A stretch of DNA of 64,000 bases from Symsagittifera roscoffensis (GCF_963678635.1 NC_087068.1:20130914-20194913), one strand, 5' to 3'. Shown: positions 41,494 through 53,240, counted from the first letter of the stretch. Numbers and translations: made by a program. Notes: generated from the letters alone by a model not told the origin.

Positions 41494-43112
41494 CAGGTAA
41501 GTATGAATTAAATGAATAAAACTAACTAATTAAAATATTAAAAAACTCACCATACTTTATTCATGTTTTCTTTAGATTTTTAGCCTTCATCCGACGATCA
41601 TCTACAAAAACCACAAAAGACAAATAAAAATCGCAAATTTCATCAAACAGATTTCAAAAATTCTATTAATCTCTTACACTTATAAATTTATAAATTTCAT
41701 ACCAATGCAGTAAATTCATTTCTAAAATTTTCCCCCACAAGCAGTAAATCTAATTATGATGAAAATTTGTATCTTAATATTCCCCCATGACTAGCAGTAA
41801 ATTTCTAAATTCTATGTAGTAAATTAAATAAATGCAAATGCAGTACTAACCTTTTGATATTTTCATTCATTCGCACAGAAATTCTATCCACACTCGCACA
41901 GCTCGCCCACGAAGAATTGTTTAAAATAATGAATTTCAGTTTCAAGTTTTCACACTCAACAACTCTAACATATAATAACATGTTTCAAACTTTCCTTTAA
42001 CCCGGTTGGAAAGGAATCATATACTAAACAAAACTAACCAACGCAGCTTACTAAATACCACAAATCATAGAATAACAGCATGACTAAGAAAAGGAAACCA
42101 ACGGTACCCAAACCGGATTAACCCAGTTTAAAACTGGATAATTTATTCTTTTGAAGACTATTATAAAGTCTAAGAAAGAAATAATAAAACACAAAAAAGT
42201 CGAAAGACAAACCCATACCACAAACAATTTGATTTTTGAAAAAAGGACACAACCAACAAAACATAAGTAAGACCACAACAAACTCAACATAAAACGTTGT
42301 CACATAACAGGACCCCTCACAAAAACCGCATGAAATCATACTCCCACTCCTGGCCTAACCCACCAGGAAGGACGTCCTGAGCATGCTCTATAGCCGGCCT
42401 AACCCACCGCGCTACATCCACGCTTTGTGACCACACCACTATTTTTAATAAGAGCTACTCAAGTGTGAGTAACTCTTCAAAATAACCGAACTAAAACAAA
42501 AAGCTTTTGTGAAAACAACTAACTAAAATCATTATTAAAAAATATTAAACTAATAAAAGTTTTATAAAATGTAAAATCACATGATGCAATATATAGATCA
42601 GAATACAACACCAAGGACGAACATCAAAAGACAAGACGACCCCACTACACTCGAGAGAGAATGACCAACTACAATCGATATGCCGCTCACAATCACAACT
42701 CAAAGGATTTAGAGTACGACTTGACCTCGCAGAAAAGGACTTCATTGAATTAGACCAATGACCACCTCGATGTTCAAGTATACGTACAGATCCGAGTAAC
42801 CAGGCATCCCCTCCACGCACAATCTCCACGCCATTCCCAAACTAGATCATACACAAAAGAAGTTCTCCACGCAGAACAGAAAAACCTGACATAGCAAACC
42901 ATTCTGAAATCAGATTTGAGTTTGTTGCAAAGACGTAGTCGTTTTCACTAGAAGACACAACGTCTTATGTCTCTAACTCCAGCTTCCTGGAACTTCCCTA
43001 ACAAAAGAGGAAACGGAAGAAAATTATGATGTTCGCCACAAACAAACGTCCATCATCCATCCTTCGAATTGCAGAAGAACTATTCTAAAAAACTCTGTAA
43101 AACCCGGATGGG
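41494..43112 (+). other. 3' untranslated region of element B
   Basis: ACAG|GTAAGT at 41497 and TTTCTTTAG at about 41577 bound a possible 80-bp intron just after ORF-f. At 41700-41860 the motif GCAGTAAAT recurs beside TTCCCCCA. GGCCTAACCCACC occurs twice near 42351 and 42396. The last 680 bp are also present in C. The sequence before the 3' LTR (CCGGATGGG) is a poor polypurine tract. No gene is supported. Confidence 0.5.
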
Positions 43113-43520
43113 TGGAACCTGATCTAAACTACATTTTATGATTGGATAAATTAAATGTTTTACCAATGTAAAGTATTTAATATTAACCAATCATGATCCA
43201 TCTAACTAGCAACCCACTTATTTGTAAGTGCTGAAGTTACTTGTAATTTCAGCACCAGAGAGATTTGAATTTAACTTAGAAATTAGTTGGACTCTCCCGA
43301 GCACTTCAGCAGCCGCAATAAACCAGTATACCCTAGATCTATTGAGCCTAGCAGAGACTAGTTAAACAACCTGAGACTAGATAGTATAAGAGTAAGATTA
43401 GGATCGGTATTAGACTAAGAAGTTGCACGAATCTATCCGGCCGAAAATAAGATAGCGTGACGAGCAGACGGTGTACCCTATCCGAAATTACTCTATGAGT
43501 TACACTTCGGTCCTAACTCA
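43113..43520 (+). repeat. 3' LTR of element B
   Basis: This matches the 5' LTR (24599-25006) over 408 bp with one visible difference. GTTT follows at 43521-43524, repeating the four bases before the 5' LTR. Confidence 0.95.
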
Positions 43521-43524
43521 GTTT

Positions 43525-44107
43525 GGTGGTTCAGCTTAGGTTTAGAAATGGAGTAGGCCGGACAGTCGCTTCCGCATTACTCATTTGATAAAAGTTCCAA
43601 CTACATCATAGTCAACATCAGATTATTGACATCCAATAAGCTCAAACGGTCACTCGAACAATAATGACATTCGTTCACTTCGTTTGAAAGCTTTTATGAT
43701 TTCAATTGAGTTCATAAAAAAGACAAACTTTGGTAAAACCTTCAAAAACTGCGCCCAAATACTGCAGTTTCTACTAATTTATTCTGTTACAAAACAACTT
43801 TTTACTGGATAAGTTTTTTGGATTATTTTAGAGTTTGGAACACCATATCGATTTCATAAGAATAGATTGAAAAAATGGCTTTGAAGCAGATCAAATTAAT
43901 GAAACTTCGACGATACTTCTACTTGAATCGAATAGCTAATCTGACAAAAAAAAACAAATTTAACACCAATATTGATTGAATTAATTTGATTTTTAATTAA
44001 AACATGCATGCGCTTTCCACTTGTGAAAGGTAATTAGAAGTTCAAAATTGATAATATATTACAACAATTTGTTTTTCTAATATTACATTTCACTAACTAA
44101 TAAGACC
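43525..44107. other. Intergenic, no feature seen
   Basis: This is unique-looking AT-rich host DNA right of element B. No ORF or repeat that I can support was found. Confidence 0.5.
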
Positions 44108-44823
44108 TTACCCTGGGAAAATAAGCATCAACCATTTTCGAAAATAAATTATTTTTTTGATCGGATTTTGAGTCAATTCCTCCCAGAAGCCAGTTACAGT
44201 CTTTTTGATGCCAGAACTCTCGGTGGTTGTCGTGGCTCCATTATTTGAGGAATCATTCAGTTCAGTTGTTGATGTCGTGGTGATAGCCGAAGTTGTTGTA
44301 GAATAGAAGTTGGCGGAGCTGTCTTTGTAGTTGGTTGACTTGCCGTGGTTGTTGTCGGAGTTGTCGTGGTGGTTGTCGGATTTTGTCGTGAGTGTTGGCG
44401 GATTTTTTGTGGTGGTTGTCGGGGTTGTCGTTGTGGTTGTCGGAATTGTTGTAGTGGTTTTCGGAGCTGTCGTCGTGGTTGTAGGAGTTGTCGTCGTCGT
44501 GGTGGTTGTCGGGGTTGTCGTTGTGGTTGTCGGAATTGTTGTGGTGGTTTTCGGAGTTGCCGTGGTGGTTGTCGGAATTGTTGTGGTGGTTTTCGGTGTT
44601 TTTGCTGTTGTCGTGGTTGTAGTAGTAGTGGTCGGAGGAGATGTTATTGGATCGAAGCCGAGACCTCTGATGATCAAATTGTTCGATGCATCGTTGCTCA
44701 ATTCTGTTATCCAAAGTTGTCCATGTTGTCCTGCTCCATTGTTTAAAGAATGATTTGTGGCTCTATTCTGAATTACAGCTGCACTTTGCGCAGTTCCTGA
44801 TCCGGGCATCTCGAAATTAGGAC
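44108..44823 (-). CDS. Mucin-like gene, threonine-rich 3' exon
   Basis: The minus-strand acceptor CTTTCCAG ends at 44824; the exon runs to a stop at 44108-44110. It encodes PNFEMPGSGTAQSAAVIQNR, a non-repetitive stretch of about 60 residues, and then about 90 residues of TTTT(T)-P/AP/IP/K repeats, an ideal substrate for O-glycosylation. A C-terminal part of about 85 residues follows. Phase 1 joining to the exon at 44985 gives NGPNN-S-PNFEMPGS, a smooth transition. Length variation in the repeat is likely. An extracellular mucin or matrix protein is inferred; the family is not recognised. Plus-strand valine- and glycine-rich ORFs over the repeat are shadows. Confidence 0.6.
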
Positions 44824-44984
44824 CTGGAAAGAAGAAACTAACAATTTGGAAATCTATCATCTCAACTTCTACAAAACCAGAGAAAGACTGAAATAAGCAT
44901 TGAAATTGAGTAACTTTTTGTTGTAAGCCTTTTAAAAAATGGAAAAATAATCAAAATAATTCAAGTTTTACCAAAATGACTAAC

Positions 44985-45562
44985 TGTTGTTGGGTCCATT
45001 GAACCCGTATCTTCCATATTGGCCAGTTTCAGCGTCCCGTATATATTTGATGTACACGTAGTATATGACAACATAGTTCCTTGCTATTCCTGTTCCATTG
45101 TAGTTTGGGTCGTGAAAAAAGTTGTGTATATTCGATTCTGAATTGTGCTTTCGTCGTGCCTCACCATTATGGCATAGCTAGGTGAAAAATCAGCGTTCCA
45201 TGATTGCAAATAGTACATCCAGTGACCTTTTTCGCTGGATGTAGATTTCCCAATGCAGATTTCCCAGGTCTGATTTTTCAATGGTATTTGACTCTTTGAC
45301 ACTGGTTTTCGCATTGAGACGATCCAAGTTGCAACAATAAACGTCTGGTTCAACTGGAAGAAATCATCCGGTTCAAAACAGAAATAAACCCATTTGAGCA
45401 GACGAAAATAGAGATGAGGGGTTGCGAGTTAATTGTCAAGAGGGTCTGTTGGAGATTCAATTTTGGACTACAATGGTCCTGAACCATATCGAACCGCAAG
45501 TACTTGTCAACTTGTAAGTTTTGCTCAGCATTTGTACGCAGGACAACTCGAGACGTTACCAC
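44985..45562 (-). CDS. Mucin-like gene, upstream exon(s), frame-broken
   Basis: Coding character on the minus strand runs from about 45562 to the donor ACA|GTTAGT at 44985. Pieces include DMVQDHCSPKLNLQQTLLT, WEICIGKSTSSEKGHWMYYL, SWNADFSPSYAIMVRHDEST and ARNYVVIYYVYIKYIRDAET. They lie in different frames, and the breaks coincide with homopolymers: GGGG at 45418-45421 and A6 at 45115-45120 (plus strand), each consistent with one missing base. Either these are assembly indels or the gene is decaying. No Pfam-type domain is recognised. The 5' end is not defined. Confidence 0.5.
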
Positions 45563-45659
45563 CGAAAAATTTATATCAGTTTTATTTTTTTATATTACTT
45601 ACAATGAAGTTAGATGAAAACGAACTACTCGGCCAAATAATAAACTTTAATCAAGGTGT

Positions 45660-45940
45660 GGATATTTTAATTAATATTATCGTGGTACGACATTTGTTGC
45701 CTATTAAAGTTTTCTCCACATTTTTGTTAATTTCAACTAAACTAAAACGAGACGAACTTTTTGCAGGGGCGGATAACTCAATCAATAATATCTCCTGTAC
45801 GGTACGACATATGTTGCTTTTTAAATTTTCCATCACTTGTTGCCTATTGTTGCCCAAGGACATTTGTTGCCTATTAAAGTTTATTTAGTTTGGTTGATTT
45901 TAATTAAATAATTCAAACAAAGCGAACTTTTTCCAGGTTA
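45660..45940. repeat. Diverged direct repeat
   Basis: GGTACGACAT, TGTTGCCTATTAAAGTTT and CGAACTTTTT(G/C)CAGG recur in the same order about 120-170 bp apart. The family is not identified. CAGGGGCGGAT at 45764 resembles the hAT-type terminus seen at 7048, but no partner end was found. Confidence 0.4.
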
Positions 45941-48900
45941 ATAAAATAAAAAACGCTGAGTAGTAATTTTCATCGGTCGATCAATAACCAACTTATGTGG
46001 ACTTGCCAAATTTTTTTTGATTTAGTCCGAATCGCGAAAATAATTTTCGATATGGTCGCAAATTTTTTTTCATACCACATTTTTTTGGGCTCAACGCTAA
46101 CCCTGTTTTTCTAGTAAAAAAAGCATTCAGTGATAAAAAAATAACTATAGAGTAATTTGTTTTGGGTCGACATAGAAGCGAAAGTCCAACGTGCCGACAT
46201 TTCAGTTGCAGAAAAGGCGGAAAAATTGTTTTTTTTTGTCATCTGAGGTTATATTATAACTTTAGAGCACTAACAACTAACAAAGGTAATAAGGGAATAA
46301 AAAACTCATTCTAGGGTGCAATATAGAACTTGTCACACTTCATATTTATCAAAATTTGTCTAATGTAACAAAAGTGAGACTAGAGCAGCAAAACAGCCAG
46401 CAGCGAAAGACTACAAAGTTTTTCACAGGCGGCAATGCTTAAGCGCTGGATGCAAGGATGAAAGGATGATGCAGCCAATTAAATCAAAGAATACTCTGTT
46501 TTAGGCAAACTGACTTTTCGTCACGTTGGCATACCAACTAAATGGAACCCTGGTGCTCAGAGATTTTAATTAAGGTTGAAAAATAGAAATTATACAGTTT
46601 TTAAGATACTCTTAATGATTATTTTAGTAAACTCGGAACTTAACTTAACTAAAAATAAGATTTTTCGAAAATTCTCAACGCGAACTAGTCGGCTTTTGAG
46701 CGTGCTTTATGTTATGTTTGATACACTTCACTCAAAAATTTGAGCTTTACAAGTCAAACACCGAAAAAAAACTCAATTTTCGGAAAAATTCCGCTATTTG
46801 TTTGAGCGAATTTCACGTAGATAAAATAACACAAAACTGCTCGTGTCATATCGAAGCTTTGAATGTTGTTCCGATTGTCTACTTGTATCAATGAAATAGC
46901 CTTTTAAGCTCTATATATTTGCTCTTAAAACGTTTTTTTTTCTTAAAAGTTATTATTGTAATTACTAAAAATTTAAGCTCTATAAATTCGCTCAAAGTTG
47001 AACTCTATATAATTGTACCCCAAATAATCACCGGATTGGGCTGAGTGATATATCATTTAAAAGCACTTTCATTCTTGATTTAAACGATTTATAAAATTTT
47101 ATGAAAAATTTTTTCCCAGTGACGAAAAAGACAGGCTCGAAATTTTAGATTTATCGTCTGTTTTCGAGCGAGTGAAGCGAGCCTGCAGGCTGATTTGGTT
47201 TTCAACCTAAATCATGTACTAAAAATAATCATCTTGACGAAAGGAGTAATAAATTATCTTAAAGTCCTTTTTAGCACTGATTTGAGCAAAAGATTTCCCA
47301 GTGTCGAGTTTTAGTTTTGATCAAAAAAGCAAAACTTCGAGCAATAAAAGGAAGCGAGCAGGCTTATTTTTGAAAGATACGCTTAGAAAACTTAAGCTTA
47401 GCTTTAGCACATTTTTTTGAAGTTTTTTCATCACCATCTTTTGAAAAAAGATTTTTAAAATGTCAAAAAAACTTCTGCAAAAACATTGAAAAAAAAATTT
47501 AAGAACATTTTTTTTTCTTTTTTTTTCTCGTGTTTTTTTTTTCAATTAAAATATTTGCCCCATTTGCCTACTTTAGTGTGACTGTGATTTATGCCTAATT
47601 TTCAGGTTTCTTCAGATTTTTTTATCACACTACGCACAAAAAAAACACTCTTTTGAAAAAAATCCATGGAAAAATTTTCTTATGTATTTTTCAAGAGTAT
47701 GGTCGGAACCTTAACTGCTATTTGCTCAGCAACCGGCTATAGTTAATTCATTATGGAAGTATTTGTAAGACGGATTCAATCAAACTTACGCGTTCATAAC
47801 ACGAAATATTTTTAGCGTTAATTACCTCAAGTGGCTAAATTGGCAATCTACAGTCAATCTACGCTAAGCTATCATTATTTGTCTATCTTCTTGTTGAGGA
47901 GCAAGTTTAAAGGCTATCATTATCCCTTTAATTTGAGATTTGGTTTCATGGCTAATTTCAGTGTGTATTTAGAATAGAAAAATACATCTATGGCGCACCG
48001 TAGCTTTATCGTACCAACCCGGCATTTCAAATAGTCGATCGTAGTTTGTTAGCTCTGCAAATAAAAGCGGAAGAGCTGAATAGTAACAGAAGGCGTCAAT
48101 TTGGAAGAAACAACCCCTCTCATAAAGTTGCAGTTCCAGCCCTGAAAAATCAACAAAATTTGTAAAAAAGGTTTTATTTTTGACGAGTATTGGAGTCATA
48201 TTAATCCAATAAATAAAATAATAAAAGACGCAAAAACACATTTTTTTCTGATGCTATTGATATTCAAATTGATTGGATTGATTTGAATCAAATTTGTTGC
48301 CGTCTTATAAGTATTAGTCAAAAAAATGGTTCACTTAACATTTTTTTGACATTTATGGTTTACTGGTCAGGTAGTTTAATTTTTGGTTTTTCGTGTTGCT
48401 GATAAATCGATTTATTGACTTACCACCGAAATTGTAGAATTCACTCAGCGCGATATTAGGACAACTTGCTAATGAAGTCAAGAGTTTTTCCACGTTTTTT
48501 TTCCGGTTTTTACATCAAATTTTCGCCACGTTAGGACAGACTGATCACAAAGCGTTAGCTGAACTTTTGAACGGAAACAATCGGAAAGAACAAATTTTCT
48601 GTCACTTTAGTAGCTGGGTCGACTAAAGTTACTTTTCGATCTAATACAGTCGGTGTTTTTTTAAAAATCGTCCGCGGCTAATTCGATAAGAAAAAAAATC
48701 TTGTAGAACCCGAATCCAAGTTTAGGCTTAAGAAGTCACGGATTAGTATGTTGAGTTCTTGACAATTATAATTGGTCATAATTACCAAAATTAGATGGTT
48801 AGAAGATTTAGGAACAATTTTGTTTGTGATATTTTCCAATAGATTATAATCTCTTATAATCAGTTATAAAAGATTATAGTTCATACAAAAACTCTTTTAA

Positions 48901-49637
48901 TTGATTACAATCGATTTTAATTGATTGTTCTCACATATTTTTTTCCAAAACTTTGTCACATCAAACGCATATTTCAACTATACCCTATGGGTTAATATTT
49001 TCTGTAAAAAATCTCTAAAATGATATGTCTTGTCACACTTTGGTTCATCTGAACACAAAATTTCACCCCGAAACAAAAGTTTCATAGAAATCTATTCTTA
49101 TTAAATGAAATCTTTCGAATATTTCATGAAACTAAAACATTTTGCTCATAGTTAGGTGTTTAAAAAATTGGAACGTGCATTTTGAAACAACTATAATCGA
49201 GAAGAAATAAAAAATTTTTTTCTAATTTTGAATTGATTCGAAAACTCCTAAAAACGATTTTTCACAGAAATCAACCTCTATGCAAGTCAGATATATAAGC
49301 TAGTCAGATTCAACATCGAAGACAAATAAAAAATATTTTGTTCTCAATTTGAGAAAGACTGGTGCTAAAATCATAATATAATCTCGATTACTAAGAGTTG
49401 AAACTGGATGCGGGAAACGTACAGAAACTCTAAGATTCAAACTCAAATAATTTATTCAGCTCGGAGGATGACACATCGAGCCCAACCGACGTTTGAAGCA
49501 GAGACACTGCGGCGTGCGACACTATCGTTCACACGATGATGTCTCTGTCTGTTTCTCTGCAGCAAGCCATCCGCGATACATAAATTGCCAAAAACACCTA
49601 ATTAGTTCCAACAAAAAACCATTATTTATCTCATTTT
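45941..49637. other. Intergenic stretch, little supported
   Basis: Apart from the possible minus-strand exon at 47990-48142, I see AT-rich sequence with homopolymers and AAAGATTATA/TTGATTACAATC-like short repeats near 48840-48925. No gene is supported. Confidence 0.5.
47990..48142 (-). CDS. Possible exon of a minus-strand gene
   Basis: A minus-strand acceptor ATTTTTCAG at about 48143 opens a frame with protein-like composition (CFFQIDAFCYYSALPLLFAE, LTNYDRLFEMPGWYDKAT), ending at a weak donor ACG|GTGCGC. It could be a 5' exon of the mucin-like gene at 44108-45562, which has the same orientation. No homologue is recognised. It may be chance. Confidence 0.25.
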
Positions 49638-49837
49638 NNNNNNNNNNNNNNNNNNNNNNNNNNNNNNNNNNNNNNNNNNNNNNNNNNNNNNNNNNNNNNN
49701 NNNNNNNNNNNNNNNNNNNNNNNNNNNNNNNNNNNNNNNNNNNNNNNNNNNNNNNNNNNNNNNNNNNNNNNNNNNNNNNNNNNNNNNNNNNNNNNNNNNN
49801 NNNNNNNNNNNNNNNNNNNNNNNNNNNNNNNNNNNNN
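49638..49837. other. Assembly gap (200 Ns)
   Basis: A run of exactly 200 Ns is a conventional placeholder for a gap of unknown size. It lies 54 bp before the ANKUB1-like start codon, so the promoter and any 5' UTR exon may be missing. Confidence 0.99.
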
Positions 49838-49891
49838 AACTGGACGTATTATATTACATTTCACTAGTTTTCATTGATTTTTATCGCAAAA

Positions 49892-50255
49892 ATGAGGGTT
49901 TTTTATCATTTATCGAGAAAGAGCGACACACTATGGACGTTACTGAGGGCCAAACAGTCGATGATGTTTTGAACCAACTTCAGCGAAAACTAAGAATGAA
50001 TTTGAATATTGATGCTCAGCAGAAAAAATACTTGACCCTTGAGATCCAAGGTTCAGAACTAAAAAGCGACTGGGTTCTGAACGACCTGGGGATTAGAACC
50101 GGGCACCACTTTCAAATGTTACTTGAAGGAGGAGGAGCAGCCTAGTTTGAGGCTTTATTTGTCGTTTTCCTGTGACACGATTCCAATTTTTGATGACGTT
50201 GACTTCTATTCAATTCAAGTGGCGGATGTCAGGACTATCATCCAAGAAAATACAG
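49892..50255 (+). CDS. ANKUB1: ANKUB1-like, exon 1 (ubiquitin-like region), two frame breaks
   Basis: ANKUB1 proteins have an N-terminal ubiquitin-like region followed by ankyrin repeats; their function is poorly known. The ATG at 49892 starts MRVF, matching the conserved MR(I/V)F start of the family. The reading then needs a one-base correction at the T6 run 49899-49904 to enter the long frame containing DVTEGQTVDDVLNQLQRKL and LKSDWVLNDLGIRTGHHFQM. A second one-base correction at AA 50126-50127 carries it past the apparent stop at 50143 into PSLRLYLSFSCDTIPIFDD and VADVRTIIQENTG, ending at donor ACAG|GTATCT (50255, phase 1). Both breaks sit on short homopolymers near the N gap. Family identification is firm over the whole gene. 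Confidence 0.82.
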
Positions 50256-50757
50256 GTATCTCGTATTACTTGGGGTATTTAACATTTTTTAGATGACCAC
50301 ATTTTGTTTGAAAACTCGAAAGGAGAAACGGAAAAAATTTAAAAACACACCCGAAGATAACTTTTTACTTCACTTTTCACCACTCAAAACTAAAAAAAAA
50401 ACATTGTTATCTTTCTTTTTTGTTATTCATCTTGCAAAAGTCAAATGATACCATTACGAATGTTTCAAGAAAACTTTTAGTTGCACTCCCTACACCACAC
50501 GCATGAAGAATTTGCCCACAACGCTCCCCATAAAAATTTTGGGGTAAAATGTTTTTTTTTTCAAGTTTTTTTGAAACCTTGTAACCGAAGTCGTCTGGTT
50601 CTAACACGGCTCAGGCAGTTTTAATTTATATTCAAAAAATTCTTTACTTATTATTTATTTGAAATTTAAATAAGACATTTTGTAGCAAAACATAAATAAA
50701 TCCCCTTATCCAGTCAATTTTAGATCATTTCATTTAGTTTTCATCGATTTATTTAAG

Positions 50758-50881
50758 GCATTCCAGTTTCTGTTTTCAAACTTATTGTGGACAAATCAAA
50801 AAGAACACTTTATGATGGGCTGACTCTCTACGACTATGACGTCAGACATGGTGACACGTTGAACTTGGAGACATGGGACGG
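50758..50881 (+). CDS. ANKUB1: ANKUB1-like, exon 2
   Basis: The acceptor ATTTAAG at 50757 joins in phase 1 to exon 1. The exon encodes GIPVSVFKLIVDKSKRTLYD and then GLTLYDYDVRHGDTLNLETW-DG, very close to the second ubiquitin-like segment of ANKUB1 (pattern G-L/I-PVSV, ending in W-DGW). The donor GACGG|GTATGT at 50882 leaves GG for the first base of exon 3. The continuing ORF to 51005 is intron read-through. Confidence 0.85.
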
Positions 50882-51108
50882 GTATGTTTCAAGTCATGAT
50901 TTTAAAAAATGCCAGGACAATTTATGGATGAGGTTAAAACAACTGTTCGCATCTTACAGATTATATATGGAACACATGGATAAGTGTTCAATACATGTTT
51001 TGTAGTTAATGTTACCGCGCCCTCAAACAAGGTCCCTTGGGAATAAAAACTTTAAAAATCAATTTTCAACTTTGATTTTACGCTTTTTTAACAAAAATTT
51101 TGGGTTTA

Positions 51109-51518
51109 TGGAACCTGATCTAAACTACATTTTATGATTGGATAATTTAGATATTTTACCAATGTAAAGTATTTAATATTAACCAATCATGATCCATCTA
51201 ACTAACAACCCACTTATTTGTAAGTGCTGAAGTTACTTGTAATTTCAGCACCAGAGAGATTTGAATTTAACTTAGAAATTAGTTGGACTCTCCCGAGCAC
51301 TTCAGCAGCCGAAATAAACCAGTATACCCTAGATCTATTGAGCCTAGCAGAGACTAGTTAAACAACCTGAGACTAGATAGTATAAGAGTAAGATTAGGAT
51401 CTGTATTAGACTAAGAAGTTGCACGAATCTATCCGGCCGAAAATAAGATAGCGTGACGAGCAGACGGTGTACCCTATCCGAAATTACTCTATGAGTTAAC
51501 CAACTCGGTCCTAACTCA
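51109..51518 (+). repeat. 5' LTR of element C
   Basis: This 410-bp LTR has TGGAACC...AACTCA ends; a primer-binding site starts at 51521 (TGGTGCGACC). Confidence 0.95.
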
Positions 51519-51605
51519 TCTGGTGCGACCATAAGTCTCGAACAAGACCTTAATAGCTTAGAATTAACCAAAATAGATTAGAAATTAGACAAAAACATTT
51601 ACAAA

Positions 51606-51839
51606 ATGTTATACGACAATAATTTAATCGAAATGTCTCTACGACTCAATAGATCAGAGCCAATATTCCGAACCATAACAGAACTACCCGGAATTGGAAG
51701 AAGACCTCGAACCAGAGACGACATACGACAAAGTAGAAACTTGCCATATAGCTATATGATAGTTAGGCAAAAACCAGAACAAACTTTTATATTTAGAATA
51801 CTACTGGCAATGAATTTAGATTTTCATTTGCAAACATAA
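51606..51839 (+). CDS. Leader ORF-a of element C (77 aa)
   Basis: This is the same small basic protein as in A and B, with one replacement (K to R in RPRTRDD). Six of the seven base differences from B are silent. This is the best evidence in the window that the ORF is functional. Confidence 0.65.
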   Translation: MLYDNNLIEMSLRLNRSEPIFRTITELPGIGRRPRTRDDIRQSRNLPYSYMIVRQKPEQTFIFRILLAMNLDFHLQT

Positions 51840-52772
51840 AACCTTGAAGTTAATCTTCAAAATCATTTCAGGCGCTAAACAAAATTATTAATATACAATA
51901 ACGATTGATAAAAAGATCTAAGATCGTTTTCCTAAAACTCTGCAGTAATATACAAAACATGTTTGAAAAATATTTATTGAAAAATAAAAAATAAAAATTA
52001 GTAGCATGACAATAAATGGTTAGTAATCATAAATCATCCTGTTGTTCCAGCTCCATCACCTAAAACATAACAGCAATCATAAACCCACTAATATCATCAA
52101 AACACTAAATCTTTCCTTTACACATATTTAAAATTTTATTAAAACTTAAATTCACTTAATTTTAAAACCAGATCATCAAGGCTTATCCTTGGATCTTAAA
52201 TCATTTTCTACTTAATTAAATTTCAAATTTGATCATCAAGGCTTATCCTTGGATCAAACAGAACAACTTTGTTCTCCCCCACCCACTTAATTAGTGTCTA
52301 ACGACCTCAAACGTCGATTCACTACCCAACCCTTTCTAAAGACCCAAGACTAATAGAAATTTTTAAACAAAACTAATCATTCAAATTAGGATAAACAGTG
52401 AAGAACTTCGGTTATTCATCCTTCACTTGACCCCCCCTCTTACCAGACCCAGGATAAATCTTAGACTTAGTAAGTTTAAAATAGTATCTAACGAACTACT
52501 CGCGTTCTAATTATACCTGAACCTTGTGGATCGATTTACTATTCTCCAACCCTTGAACACAATCACTACCCCTAAGTAAGATTAAGTAAGTTAACACCTT
52601 AACTTATACTAGCCACGAGAAAGTAAAAAATCATTCTTCGGAATCGATATACTTTTCTCTCCAACCCTGAACAAATAGACCCAGGTTAAGCTAACCAAAA
52701 AATCGTAAGAACTAACAGTTTAGGAAAATAGAAATCATTTAACAACCTTTTGCATCCGTCATCCTAAACCTT

Positions 52773-53240
52773 ATGTCATTTAAAAACCTAGGAAATAAAC
52801 AAACAATCGTTTTACACAATTGTGAAATAGATAACAAAAAATACGACCTTGTAATCACACCTCATACACAAACAGTTGGATACATTCGAACAAAACGACA
52901 AACACTAAAAAGAAAAATAATAACGAAACAAAGACAAATAACACGAAAAAGATTTTCAAAAAATCGAAACGCATTTTCAGAATCAGAAACCAACAGTTTA
53001 GACGAACTTTACAAACTAAAAGAATCAATAGATAAAAATTACCCACTTCACGATCAATTATATTTTTCTGACTCAGAAACAACTTCAAATTCATCAAAAA
53101 GAGGAAAAAGAAGAATAAAAAAGCAGTATAAACACAAACCAGTACATTTATACAATTGGAATCAACCAATTCGACACATTAATAATTACATATTAACAGT
53201 CATCGAACGAAAAAATGAGCTCAACGCACACCCCAGGTGA
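52773..53240 (+). CDS. Leader ORF-b of element C (155 aa, basic)
   Basis: This is the full-length version of the basic leader protein; its last codons (ERKNELNAHPR) overlap the gag ATG at 53215 in another frame. It differs from B at a few residues (YPLHDQ for CPIHDQ, SSKRG for SSQRG). Confidence 0.6.
   Translation: MSFKNLGNKQTIVLHNCEIDNKKYDLVITPHTQTVGYIRTKRQTLKRKIITKQRQITRKRFSKNRNAFSESETNSLDELYKLKESIDKNYPLHDQLYFSDSETTSNSSKRGKRRIKKQYKHKPVHLYNWNQPIRHINNYILTVIERKNELNAHPR

Larger units (their letters stand above)
24599..43520 (+). mobile_element. LTR element B: giant Ty3/gypsy-class element with env cassette
   Basis: Two 408-bp LTRs bound an 18.9-kb element flanked by the 4-bp duplication GTTT (24595-24598 and 43521-43524). 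The LTRs differ at one position that I can see (A near 24691, G in the right copy), so the insertion is recent. The order is LTR, primer-binding site, leader with two small ORFs, gag-protease-RT-RNase H-integrase in one frame, an untranslated spacer, five further frames including a viral-type glycoprotein, a 1.6-kb 3' region, and LTR. RT before integrase places it in Ty3/gypsy (Metaviridae). The size is well above the 5-10 kb usual for this class. The internal plus strand is A-rich and G-poor. Confidence 0.95.

Noticed and set aside
42545..42829. Antisense 94-aa ORF shared with 57649-57915 in element C
   Set aside because: Almost all B/C differences change the amino acid (N/S, R/K, R/W, S/G, F/L, I/V, H/N), the opposite of the leader ORF-a pattern, so it is not constrained.
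44331..44753. Valine- and glycine-rich plus-strand ORFs
   Set aside because: They are the complement of the threonine repeat in the minus-strand exon and have no other support.
47321..47545. Lysine-rich 74-aa minus-strand ORF
   Set aside because: It results from T homopolymers; no splice context or similarity.
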